DNA of 64,000 nt from Vesta saturnalis (lineage: Eukaryota > Arthropoda > Insecta > Coleoptera > Lampyridae): contig JARFJB010000379.1 of assembly GCA_036346205.1 (NCBI GenBank), forward strand, positions 2,659,501-2,723,500, read 5' to 3'. Both the position numbers and the translations under genes were made by a program. Positions 47,593-58,402 of the stretch are shown here, in pieces (the stretch's first letter is position 1; every line of letters begins with the position of its first letter). Below the pieces are notes generated by a model. The model ran no database searches. It was not told where the DNA came from and saw only the letters and a program-made list of their open reading frames with translations.

Positions 47593-48309
47593 ACCCATAC
47601 TTCCGACGTCGCTGGCTAGCAGTATACATTTTGTGGTTCAAATTGCTCATAATGTGACTTATAATGCTATGTAACGCAGTAGATGTGTATTTACCTGCAA
47701 TAAATCCATGTTGCTCCACGCTAATATATTTTTTTGCCGCAAAATAATCTATAATACGACTTTTTAATGCCTTCTCGAATACTTTAGAAATCGGCGATAA
47801 TATAGCCATAGGGCGGTAATTAACAACGTTATGTTTATCTTTACATTTATAAAGTGGACGAACCTTGGCGGTCTTTAAAATGTCAAGAAAAACCGCGTTC
47901 AAAGTAAAAATTAATATAAATATTGTTGTTCCATTAGAAAATAACTTACCTCCGAAATATTTTGTTTCCCGAAAAATACAGGGATGGTAGAAAAAACAAA
48001 AGGAAAACGTCGTATACATTTTTTAGAGAAGCTGGCTAAAATTGCATATTTGACATATTGTTTCAATTCTAAACAACTTTTTAAAATGACATTTTTGTGT
48101 ATTTTGAAAAATAAGGGTACTTTACACTTGAGCCGCATTCACATTTTCGAATCTCCCTCGTATAAGAAACGAAATATTCAAATTTTTGCAAGTCTATTTT
48201 AGGTTTGCGATCGAGCATGCACTTTTATCAAGAATAAAATTTTCTGAGAAATGAACAATAAAAATTTTATCCATATGTATCCAAGTTTATGCTGGTCACT
48301 GTACATATA

Positions 48310-49156
48310 CAGGGTGACTCGAACTCGATGGTCAAAACAAAAACAGTCGATTCCTCTGACCAAATGAAACAAAAAATTGTTCATAAACATAGGGTCTATT
48401 GTTACCGGTTTTCAAGATACAGAGTGTTTTTTTAATTTTTTGCCCCCAAGATCTCCAGATCTTACCCCTCTGGATTTCTTCTTGTGGGGAACTCTCAAAG
48501 AACACGTTTATGCCACTCAACCTAGAACGAGAGAACAGCTCATTGAGGCAATTCAGAACTCAAGTCGGCTAATATCACAAGAACAGATAGCTCCAGCAAC
48601 AGCGTCTCCACATAGGCTATGCCGTCAGTTCATTGAAGCAAATAGCAATAATTTTGAAGCATTACATAACAATTGAATCTTTAGGTTAGGTTAGGTTTAC
48701 TTTGATGTAATAGTATAGTGAAATTCGAAAACTAGCGTCTTACCTCAGACTTTAGTTAAAGCTTACAGAATACAGAAGTTTTTCCATCGTTAGCCGTACA
48801 TCAAGTGGGTCCCGATAAAAGACTATTGCTCTTGGAAATTCGTCTTAAAGTTTGAAAAACTCTTATTTTGAAATTAATTCAGGTCTTACAAATGATGAAT
48901 AATGAATTTGTTTCAAATCGATTCAAGATTCCGGAAGGAAATTTTATACTCTTGAAATTTTTCCTTGGACATATTTCTGTAACTCCTCAAGTTTGGAACA
49001 TACAAGGTTATTTTTATGGTAACTCTGCGAAAAAATTAAAAAACACTATGTTGAAAACCGGTTACAATAGACCCTACATTTATTAACAATGTTTTGTTTC
49101 ATTTGATCAGATGAATCGGCTGTTTTCGTTTTGCCCATTGAGTTTCGGTCACCCTG
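48310..49156 (+). mobile_element. Mariner-like deletion derivative keeping the C-terminus
   Basis: The ends CAGGGTGACTCGAACTCGATGG (48310) and its near-inverse (to 49156) are flanked by TA on each side. The arms run 48310-48445 and about 49022-49156. The interior (48440-48676, +) encodes only the last part of a mariner-like transposase: PRSPDLTPLDFFLWGTLKEH (third catalytic Asp) to FEALHNN-stop. The first two catalytic residues and the HTH have been deleted. Confidence 0.85.
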
Positions 49157-49480
49157 TATATATGTGTGTATGTGTATTAGGGTGGACCGAAAAAAAATTT
49201 TTTTTTTATTTTTGATTGACCTTACACACCGAAAGTTGACAATAGGTAAAGTGTTTACGTTAGCAAAATCTCAGAATTTTTTAAAGTCATCTTCAGGTTC
49301 CTCTCGAGCATCAAAATTTAATAAAATTTACTGTTTTTTACTTTGTAAAAAAATTAAAATATTTTCTGTTTAACAATTTCAAGTGACCTGACGTGGGTTA
49401 AAATAATAGAAAAGTGTTCCAAACATAAATGTATTTAAAGTAAGTATTGGTATAAGAAAATTATAGTTTGATGATTAGTT
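49157..49480. other. No supported gene
   Basis: AT-rich. An AGGGTGGACCGAAAAAA phrase at 49180 looks like a transposon end, but no partner was found. Confidence 0.4.
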
Positions 49481-49795
49481 TTATTGAAGAGATAATGTAA
49501 AATCTGTTTTACTTTTAAACTGTGGTAATTTACGCCTGGACTCGAGTTTGGCTCTTACAAACCCAGCTTGGTGGCCTGAAACTGCTTTGGAAGCTTCTGT
49601 CACCAGTTGAATACATCGTTCCACAGCCTGGGTGTGGCAAGGAAATAAGGGCATTGACAGTTCCATGTCGACCTTGTCATCAATCTAATCCTTTATTGTT
49701 GCAGAAGTTATGGAGATCAGCAGGGGAGGTTCACTTAACTTGCAGTTTTGCCAGTCTATCAAATCTTCATAGGTTTCAGCTTTAAAATTTAACTA
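49481..49795 (-). pseudogene. Conserved transposon-linked ORF of unknown function
   Basis: The minus strand from about 49790: YEDLIDWQNCKLSEPPLL, a stop near 49690, then LFPCHTQAVERCIQLVTEAS and KLESRRKLPQFKSKTDF. The HTQAVER...VTEAS...R-ES-R-P-F pattern is one I associate with repeat-encoded insect proteins of unknown function. The N-terminal part is absent. Confidence 0.45.
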
Positions 49796-50079
49796 CAAAC
49801 TGACCATTACCAACTTTAGATATACACTCATGTCTAAACAACATTAACAAATGAATGCTTGATGTTTTTCAAAAATTACATACAAACGTCGTAGAACAGT
49901 TTAAAGTCACATTATGTATATCATATAAAAAATTGTTTTTGCACTTCCGAGACTAAAGTACAAACTTAGATAAAAAAAGATAAAAATTGGTGAGAATTTG
50001 CCATACTACCAAGATTTCTTAGGTAATGGTGATATCTATGACTTAGTTAGTTTGAAAACCATTCAAGATTTACTGAATA

Positions 50080-50985
50080 AAATAGCTGTATGCGTACATC
50101 GTAGTACGAAACTTGTCTACAGGAAAGGCTGATGTAAATGTTAGATTAGTGTACGCTACCCGCTGTATTGGAGTAGTCGAGCAAGGCGCACAAACATTTT
50201 GTGGTGTCATGAACATGACATCTCCTGCATCATTGAAGTACTGCAGCAATGTTCTTTGGTATGTGACAAAAGAAGTGTTTGGAAGCCATGAAGTCAGTAG
50301 CAGAGGAAACTATGTAGGTAGAAAATAGGGAAAGTGATGATGTTACTGAAGAAAATACAGATATTACTATTGCGCTGGACGGCGCATGACAGAAACGTGG
50401 GCACATTTCCTAAATGGAGTCGTGACTGCAATTAGTGTGTCACAGGTAAAATTCTGGATGCCCAGATCTTATCTAAGCACTGCAGACGTCCAAGAAGATT
50501 TCAGAGAGAACATCAGGCTAACTGTGTGGCCAATTACATGGGGTCGAGCGGAGGCATGGACGTTGCTGGGGTGGTAGATATTTTCAATCGGTCTCAAACG
50601 TTCCACAATGTTAGGTATAAGAATATTCTGGTGATGATGACACAGCTTCGTTCTCTACTGTGTTTGAAACCTAATGGCCTGACAGTTGAGAAATTGGAAT
50701 GTGTCGGGCATGTTCAAAAGAGAATATCCTCTCGACTAAATAAAAACAAATAAGAACTTTCCGACGGCAAAACAATTGGCGGTCATGGTAGACTTACCGG
50801 GTTGCAGTCAAACAGATTGCAATTTATTATGGTCTTGCCATTAGGCGAAATACTGGTAGCCTACAAAAAATGAAAGAAGCTGTATTGGCTGGGTTTTTTT
50901 CTTTTGGTCTCCAGCAATGAAGAACTGGCTCATGGTCTTTGCCTTAAAGATAAAACTAGCTGGTGCAAATTTCAAAAATTGTGCA
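50080..50985 (+). pseudogene. Mutator-like transposase relic
   Basis: The + strand: VNVRLVYATRCIGVVEQGA and QTFCGVMNMTSP (50130-50230), ITIALDGA then RGH (about 50365), LNGVVTAISVSQ, NYMGSSGGMDVAGVVDIF (about 50535), a GDDDTASF segment in a neighbouring frame (about 50635), LECVGHVQKRISSRL, then LSDGKTIGGHGRLT. This is the order of the insect Mutator-like transposase domain, including the Asp of LDG and of the GD-DTA loop. A TGA replaces the Trp after LDGA, and several shifts follow. TIRs were not found. Confidence 0.75.
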
Positions 50986-51274
50986 AATTTTGAGCACTTT
51001 GACAGAAAGGCGGCTGGAGGATGACCATGAAGCAGAAGAGGACCCAGACAACCCAGCGTATGGAGCTGAAATCCACTGAGAATGGTATATGCTTTTTATT
51101 TGCCAATGTTGAATAAATTTTAACTTAAAAAATATAAATTTAAAAAATAAAGGAATAAAGAATTCCGAAAGTTTGATTCTGCAACAAAGGGTTTTACTTT
51201 CCTTTAGTATTTAGTATTTTTAGTGGATAAAAATACATTTTTTTACATTAAAAACAGGTGACTTATCATTTCCG

Positions 51275-53642
51275 TTTTTAAATAGGAACCTATCAATTTC
51301 TTTCATAGAACGATACCTTTCTAAATTCCCATTCCAATGATGTATCACAAGTTGTCTTTTGTTTCCAAAATGGCGGTTCAGGCGGAGTTTTTGTTAATTT
51401 CAATATTCCGCCATTTTGAAGTAAGTACACGTTATTTTACAAAATAATTCAATGAATAGTCCAAGAATATTATTTATTTCTAATCTCTTCATTGGAATTT
51501 ATAAAAATCTGCTTGAATAATTAGTATTTGTGATTCTACATTGTACGAAAATTACTAATGTTTAGAAAAAAATTTCAGTAATATTTCAAATAGTAATATT
51601 ACTAAATACCCATAAGAAGGTAAATCCATTTTACTATCTAAAAACAATACAACAAAAGTTAACTTCTAAATCAGCTGGTATACCACGGTATAAAAAAAAT
51701 TAAAATTGGACTTTTTTCGGATGTATTTAAAAAAAAAAATTTTTATACCTAGGTACTCTACAAGGTAATGAACAATAAATATAGTCATAACAAAACACTG
51801 AAATGTAAAAAAGCTTACAAAACTACATTATGCTATTAAATGTTCTATTCTTCGGCCCTCCTGACCCCGGCTTAATAAAACTCTTCTAAAATTTTCTCGC
51901 AAAACATTTTCTAATTGATTCCTTGAAATACTTTGTATGTACTGCTTGATGTATTGGGTGTTGAAGATTTTCTAGAGTTGCAGGTGAAGTTTTGTAGACC
52001 TTTTCTTTTAAGTAGCCCCAAATGGAAAAATCCAATGGAGTTAAACCAGGTGACCTAGCGGGCCATTTGTTCCTAACGATTGTTGGCAAAATCTCTGATT
52101 TAAATAATTAGTCACTATTGCTGAAATATATAATTGTGCTGGAAGATTATTTAAAAAAAGTTCAATTTCGTTCTGTTGAAAATTTAGATACATCTGCCCA
52201 TTCAGGGGTAGATTAAAAAAAATTGATCCTATAATATGGGTTCCAACGATTCCTAACCAAAGGTTAATTCCAAACCGTTCCAGGAATGCTCCATCTCTTA
52301 CTAACTGGCTGTTTTCCCAATATCTTGTCGGTTAACATTCCCAGATTGGTAAATCTTGATTCATCCGCAGAAATAATTTTGTGATGAAATGTTTCCTCTC
52401 GATTGTAATTTTCTAGAACCAATTGCAATATGCAAGTCTTCTAGCAAAATCATTTTCATATAAATGATGGAGAATTTGGTACTTATAAGACTAAAAACTA
52501 TGCTTTTTTTAAATTCTTCTTACGCTTTCATGGCTAATATTTAAATTTAAATTTTAAAGCAATCTCTCGTAAAGAAGCGGTGTGATCATATTCAATATAA
52601 GCTAGTATATTTCTTTCACTCTCTTCATTTATAATAATTTCATTACCACCTTCATTTCGACCATATTTCAAATAATCTTCTATATACGGAAAATAGGTAA
52701 AATGTGGTGCATGGAAATCTGGATACCTTTCAGCGTATAATCTTGCTGCAGCTCTGGAATTTTTCTGACATTTGCCATAAATGATCAACATACTAATTTG
52801 TTCTTCCCAAGTATAAAATGGCATTTAAGCAAACAATTTTTACTTATATCTAGGTAGTCAATGATTGTTTAACAATTAAAAACTTAATAATGCAAATATG
52901 TCGCAACTATCACGTTTTGGAAATATAACTGTCTGACAATTATTATTTCCATTTAATTACATGTATGTTTCTCCAAGCCTACTTAGGTAAATACCGAGCT
53001 AATTTTATGTCAACTAAATGCTGTTTTTTTTTTATTGTGACAGTTTCGAATCCAACAGTAAGTTTTAATGAATGCAAATAACAGTATTTTATTTATTACT
53101 ATTATTTTATAACACATGATTTAGAAGTTAACTTTTGTTGTGTTGTTTCTAGATAGTAAAATGGATTTACTTTCTTATGGGCATTTAGTATTCAGTTCTA
53201 TTTGAAATATTGCTGGAATTTTTTTCTAAACATTAGTAATTTTCGTACAACGTAGAGTCACAGATATCAATTAAGAGATTAGAAATAAATAATATTCTTG
53301 GAGAAAATTTTCACCAATATTTCAAATAGAAATAAATATTGGTGAAAATTTTTTCTAAACATTAGTAATTTTCGTACAACGTAGAATCACAAATACTAAT
53401 TATTGAAGCAGAATTTTATAAATTCCAATTAAGAGATTAAAAATAAATAATAGTCTTGGACTATTCATTGAATTATTTTGTAAAATAAGAGTACTTACTT
53501 CAAAATGACGGAACATTAAAATCAACAAAAACTCGCCTTAACCGCCATTTTGAAAACAAAAGACGACTTGTGATACATCATTGGAATGGAAAGTTAGAGG
53601 TATCATTCTAGGAAAAAAAATTGGTAGGTTCCTATTTAAAAT
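51275..53642. mobile_element. 2.37 kb mariner-like element with 400-500-bp TIRs
   Basis: The ends TTTTTAAATAGGAACC (51275) and its inverse (to 53642) open into arms 51275-51680 and about 53115-53642. They share CAAGTTGTCTTTTGTTT, a CCGCCATTTTGAA block and GATAGTAAAATGGATTTAC. The right arm has an internal duplication of about 125 bp, with TTAGTAATTTTCGTACAACG at about 53230 and 53360. The minus-strand transposase is internal. Confidence 0.85.
51840..52824 (-). pseudogene. Mariner-like transposase lacking second catalytic Asp
   Basis: The ATG at 52824: MPFYTWEEQISMLIIYGKC, RLYAERYPDFHAPHFT, SLREIALKFK, then shifted frames YQILHHLYENDFARRL, SADESRFTNLGML (first Asp), GAFLERFGINLWLGIVG, HIIGSIFFNLPLNGQ, and PARSPGLTPLDFSIWGYLK (third Asp). 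Where FQQDGxPAH should stand, the sequence reads LNNLPAQLYISAIV, so the second Asp motif is lost. It ends near 51840. Confidence 0.8.
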
Positions 53643-54474
53643 AAGGCCACTGTCGGTAAAACCAGAAGTGATAGTTGTTTATTTTTATTCATTAAATCTT
53701 CATCCCAAATTTCTATATTTTGTTTTAACAAAGTAAAGGTATATATAATCATTTCGTTGACACTGGATATATATTTAGCTGCTTTTCCACTTGTGGTATA
53801 GAGGGGCGACGTTTTGTAGTTGCCGTTAAATTCTTTGTCCATTTCTTTCCAGCAGAATCTACTGCAGCTTTCGATCTCTTATTTGTAAACGACATTTACA
53901 CCTGAAAAAAAAGAAGCGGGTAAATATTCAGAAATTTTAAAGAACGTACATAAATGTTACATTAAAAATTGAGGAAATTAAGAATACCCAAATTGCCCCA
54001 AGTTAAGTAAGTAGGGTGCGGGAGGTTTTTTCACAACTGAACACATTGCATGTCAGTTGTGGGATCTATAGGCAAATGTTCATCATATGCAACATCAGGA
54101 AATTTAATATTTTGAAAAAAGTTCCAAAAGTCATAACCCTATAAAGAAACTATCCTCACCACCAAAGAATAAACCTGCGTCATAACTTACAATAGTACGA
54201 GTCAACATTAAAAAACTATCCTCACCACCAAAGAATAAACCTGCGTCATAACTTACAATAGTACGAGTGAACATTAAAAAACGGATTCAAATTATTTCCA
54301 TAATAGTTTCTGTTAATTAATTATTTTTTTACTAGATGGCGGTAGTGCAGTTACAGGTTTTCATGATTATGATTATAAATACTGTTTATTGTAAAATTTA
54401 CACCGTAAAAGAAAACAACCTTTACTTTATAAAAATCTTAGAAAATTGTTCATTATAATTAACGTATTAATGAC
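53643..54474. other. No confident gene; 66-bp tandem duplication
   Basis: A short minus-strand frame (53897-53750) starts MSFTNKRSKAAVDSAGKKW after a pyrimidine tract and CAG; it may be a transposon exon but is unrecognised. 54147-54212 is duplicated almost exactly at 54213-54278. Confidence 0.45.
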
Positions 54475-54960
54475 CACGCTGAGCAATAGAGCTCTAGCAG
54501 ATACTTTATCTTAAAGGCTTTTGTACGTTATAATTTATGAGTACATATATTCATGAGAGACAGTGTATAATTCTTCCACATTTCCATTATACTGGGACAA
54601 CTATGTATTTGGCAAATAAAAGTGATATAGACAGACTGCAAATATTGAAAAACCGTGCAATGTGAATGATACTCGACACCACGACACCATTAAATTGGAT
54701 CAAAACTGAAGAGTTGCGAAATGCAGGATCTTATATTAATCCATAAAATTAAATGTGGTTTAATGCCGCAATATTTTGATGAAATAGTCAAGCATTTTGA
54801 TCAGATGCAAGAGTATGATACTAGGGATAAACAAAATTTTATACTGCATCATACAAAATATAAAAAAAGTCGGACTCCATTATTTTTTAAGGCATTAAAA
54901 AAATAAATGTTACCAAATGATATTAAAAGTAGTACAAATGTATAATAGATTTAAACTGAA
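54475..54960 (+). pseudogene. LINE reverse transcriptase C-terminal fragment
   Basis: The + strand: TTMYLANKSDIDRLQILKNRAM (54600-54660), then ILDTTTPLNW. After a shift, MQDLILIHKIKCGLMPQYF, YDTRDKQNFILHHTKYKK, TPLFFKALKK and MLPNDIKS follow. This is the standard C-terminus after the polymerase domain of jockey/CR1-type LINEs. Only this 3' part remains. Confidence 0.75.
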
Positions 54961-55039
54961 AATAAGGTAAGTATATATATGTGTGTAAGATTATTTGTAG
55001 ATAAGAGTTTGTAGCTAAATAAAATTTATTTTTTATATA

Positions 55040-55766
55040 CACGGTGTTTATTAGTGTTAAAGTTTCAGGTAGCGTTATAGTCCAGCCAAAGCTGGGAAAC
55101 CCTATAACAAAATTATTGCTAGGCGGTGCGTCATTTCTTCTCACGAGCCATCCAAAGTTCGAAATTTGACCGACTTGATTAGCTTTTATCTGAGAAAGTA
55201 TCTGATGAAAAATTCATTTTCAAACAAAATATTGATGTTGAATTTTTTTGCAATTTTTTAGTTGCATTCCGCACCTTCTAAAACCTCAGATTAAGATTTT
55301 AAAAGATGCAGAATTTGAGAAAAATACGCTTGGCAACTAGGCCAATTTTGTGGTGACGTTTGTATACATCAGTGTGACAGCATTTTTTGCACCCATTGCG
55401 TCGTTCGATTTCATATTTCACTGGTGATCATGTACTCATTCAACAAGTACGCAGATATGTATATGGTGTACGGGTTCTGTGAAGGGAACTCTGTGACTGC
55501 TGCTGAACAATATGTTCAATAATAAAAAATGTGTTCTGTACTTTTTGTATTGTTTTGATCACCAATATGCTTCTGACGCCTTGTGTCACGTATCATTAGA
55601 TGAATTTGTTTACATGTAGCTTCCAACGTTGCAATTTAATGTCATTTTTGGATGGCCGATTAGAAGAAACGGCGCATCGCCTAGCTTTAAATCTTTTATG
55701 AGGCTTCTCAGATTCGCATGGGCTATAAGCTAGCTGAAGCTTTAACACTATTTAATAAACACCGTG
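55040..55766 (+). mobile_element. Mariner-like deletion derivative keeping the N-terminus
   Basis: The ends CACGGTGTTTATTAGTGTTAAAG (shortened motif CACGGTGTTTATTA) at 55040 and its inverse to 55766 have TA on both sides. The arms are about 115 bp. The interior ATG at 55430 begins MYSFNKYADMYMVYGFCEGN, a DUF4817-type transposase start, and stops at 55520. The catalytic domain is gone. Confidence 0.85.
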
Positions 55767-56239
55767 TATAGTATACTGGGTATCAGATTTTCTTATGAAA
55801 TAAATAAATGTTAAGCACTAGAACATTAAAAGAATGCATAAATTCTCTCCATAATGAATAATGTACAAGATGGTAGTATGAACATGTTTTTGTTGCTCTG
55901 GAGATATGTCAAATTAGAAATATATATCTAAGTGTGGTATATCTAATTTTTAAGCTTAGTTTTTTAGTACTAGATGTCATGTGACCACAGAACTACAAAG
56001 GTGTGTTTGAGTTGATCTTAGAACAGTTACCATTGTTACAGCTCTTAATAAATAGTAATTAAACAAACCATACATGATGACCTATATGATGCCAGATAAA
56101 TAATTAAAATGAAATTTAATGCCCTGACATATTTACAGAATAATTATATTACAAAAATTAACACAACCTTTTCAATTACTTAAACTATTATGTTGTAACA
56201 ATAAACTTAAAGTACCAAATTTTTAGTCACTATTCGTAT
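55767..56239. other. No supported gene
   Basis: AT-rich spacer with no recognised family. Confidence 0.5.
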
Positions 56240-57245
56240 CAGAAAATTAAGAATAATTCCTCACATTAATCACCATCTCATCAACTGTAATGTCCAATAT
56301 TTCTTCATGTTTGTACAACTGCTTTAATACAATCACGATGATACAGTGGCAATCATAACGCTTCATGTCCATAGCTTCTAATTATTTCATCTACCTCATA
56401 CCTTTTCTCTATTTACCGAGATTTAATTAGTGAATAAAGTTCAGTTTTAAATAATGGGGGTTCATAACTGATATTTTTTTGTGCTAACCGTGAAATCATG
56501 TTAGGCTTTGTCCAGGATGGTGTTCGTACCTTCTTGTGTAATAATTAATGAAGGCTCTTCTAAATTATTTAACAAATGCTCAGTAAGCCATTTTTTAAAC
56601 AGATCTCCATTCATTTCACCATGATAATCTTCTTTTAATGATTTTGAAGCAAATAATAGGGATGAATCCCAGGGTGCATCGTGAATGAATAACGATAAAG
56701 CGTTTACCATCATAGCCCTGAGGTTTCCTACACTCTTTACGTCTTCATCTTGCTACGACTTGCCTGGTTTTCCTTTGAGTCCATAAATACTATTTGTTTT
56801 CGACTAGGTGAATTGATCTCTTGAATGTATCATTTGAGAAAATGAGTTCACATTTGTTTTTGTTTTGTTTTTCCAATAAAGCTTTACGATTAGAATCTTT
56901 GTTGAACTTGATCCTTATGTGTGTAAGGCAGGATTTAATCTTCTATCACTCAATAAAACATGATTATGACGGAGTTCAGCATTTAAAGCTCCAACTGTGA
57001 CATGCTTTTCTGTAAATAAAAGCATTTCAGATGTGAGAATGTGTATACGTTAGATTGTACTCACTCTGCATACATGTACAATGTATTCCTAATGCACAAT
57101 TTGATGTTTCTGGCGGATTGTTCAATTTGGTTTTTTTACGAGGTCGTTTTTTACCTGGACTAGATAAAATTGGATTTGATCTACTATGAGACTTGATATT
57201 CTTCACTGTGGCCACAGATATACTCTGAGTATTTGTCACACGCAG
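56240..57245 (-). pseudogene. DDE transposase-like relic (Tc1/mariner superfamily-like)
   Basis: The minus strand from about 57239: ILSSPGKKRPRKKTKLNN (linker after an HTH), a degraded middle, then DYHGEMNGDLFKKWLTEHLL, NLEEPSLIITQ, MISRLAQKNISYEPPLFKTE, YEVDEIIRSYGHEAL and LPLYHRD. The order follows a well-spread insect transposase-like protein in which DYHGxMN and LPPYHCDLNPIE are hallmarks. The Asp of the expected MDNAPYH loop is not visible (reads TQEGTNT). Stops and shifts abound. Confidence 0.7.
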
Positions 57246-57699
57246 TAATTTTGCGATTACAGTTGTGAAATAAAAATAAATATTCCAATAAATTTAACAC
57301 AAACTGCTACGCTTGTGTGTGCGAAATTTTACCTTTTGCAGTCATTACTGCTGCAATGTTTGTATGCAAAGTAACATTCCTATTTCAAATGATAAAGGTA
57401 AAGTCACAAAGGGAAGAGTTCTGAAAAGGTATGTATGTCAGTTTGAAACTGGCTTTGATTAAAGATTTAAATGATAAACTGTTTTTATTGATAAATGGAA
57501 TTGGGATGTATTTAAATGTTGAATTTTCATTTGTTTTCTCATGTTTTTCATTATATAACAATTTTGTTTGATTTTCTACAATTCTTTTAATAAAACATTT
57601 AACATAGTTATATTTAGTAAAAACGGAAATAATAACATTTACAAATTTAGGGTTAGAAATTTTTAAGCATTTGAAAACAGGGTCATTCCATGAAAATAT
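57246..57699. other. No supported gene
   Basis: AT-rich; nothing recognised. Confidence 0.5.
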
Positions 57700-57701
57700 A
57701 C

Positions 57702-58402
57702 AGCGCTCCTAAGCAAATATGAAAATGGATGTGGGGATAATGGCGCTGACTACATTCTGGTACATTCAACGGTAAAAAGATTTTGGCGGTAAATTTAAAT
57801 CCCTATGGGTTGCATTAATAATAATAAATTCAGATCCTAATTCTTAAAAACAGAACATTTTGTTTTTACTAACAAAACAATAAATAAATAAGAATTTAAC
57901 TACAGTATCAGTAATCATTAAAGTTGAGTTACCAAAATTTGAACGAGAATAACAAAACTATTAATGTAAAAACAATCGCTACTTATTTATGCTAAAGAAA
58001 TTTACTGTATTCATCAATATTTCACTACATTTTTTATAATATTTCTTGCTTCTGAATGCACAGTTTTCTTTGAAATGTTACCAAAAATTAAATCTAAAAA
58101 CATATAAAATGTAAATGACATAAGATTTTGATGTTGGGTTTGAACAAAATATTTAAAAAAAGATTACATACCGTTTTTATCAAACGAAACTAACAATCCC
58201 AGTCGTAAACAAGGCGATTTTTTATAGGCAATTGAAATGCAAGTGAAAACAAACAAAATCAAACTATACGAGATGACAACAGTGACAATAAAGAAGTAAT
58301 GTCACAGAATGTACATACTAAGCGTCATCGGGCGATGTTTTGCCGCCAGGATATGTAGTTAGTTGGCATATATCCCGTTTTCATGTTTACTTAGGAGCAC
58401 TG
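57702..58402. mobile_element. 701-bp foldback element at TA
   Basis: CAGCGCTCCTAAG at 57702 and its near-inverse ending 58402 are flanked by TA (57700-57701, 58403-58404). The arms are about 70 bp, including a TGGCGGTAAA-type block and GTTTTCAT. No coding sequence inside. Confidence 0.75.

Larger units (their letters stand above)
43236..47614 (-). mobile_element. Complete hAT transposon (ZMYM1-like type), 4379 bp
   Basis: A perfect 16-bp TIR, CAGCGACGTCGGAAGT at 43236-43251, has its inverse at 47599-47614. The 8-bp target duplication GCTAGCAG lies at 43228-43235 and 47615-47622, the length diagnostic of hAT. The subterminal right end carries a 25-bp GC palindrome (47568-47592). It encodes the transposase below, in the same orientation as the LINE it interrupts. 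Confidence 0.95.
41941..47920 (-). mobile_element. 5'-truncated LINE, split by hAT
   Basis: Minus strand. The 5' piece (47920-47615) encodes LKTAKVRPLYKCKDKHNVVNYRP-type sequence and VEQHGFIAGKYTSTALHSII. The 3' piece (43235-41941) encodes CDLSKAFDMTDHEILLHRL, APQGSVLGPVLFV, YADD (42917-42928), YIDYNCKWQDHI and the C-terminal TYNTRSRNKIRNETR. Removing the hAT and one target copy joins the two halves in frame within the polymerase domain. The remaining LINE is about 1.6 kb, truncated at its 5' end, with one shift just before YADD. Its 3' end is TA-rich (41941-41960). It sits inside the right TIR of the mariner-like element. Confidence 0.85.
40032..48301. mobile_element. Mariner-like element interrupted by LINE and hAT
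   Basis: The left TIR starts CAGTGACCGGCATAAAG at 40032; the right TIR ends with its near-inverse at 48301. TA flanks both (40030-40031 and 48302-48303). The arms are about 500 bp. The inner part of the right arm is at 41790-41940 and its outer part at 47921-48301, because a LINE-hAT composite was inserted between. Removing that insertion leaves about 2.29 kb, matching the other long-TIR elements here (2.3-2.4 kb). The + strand transposase is internal to the left part. Confidence 0.85.
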
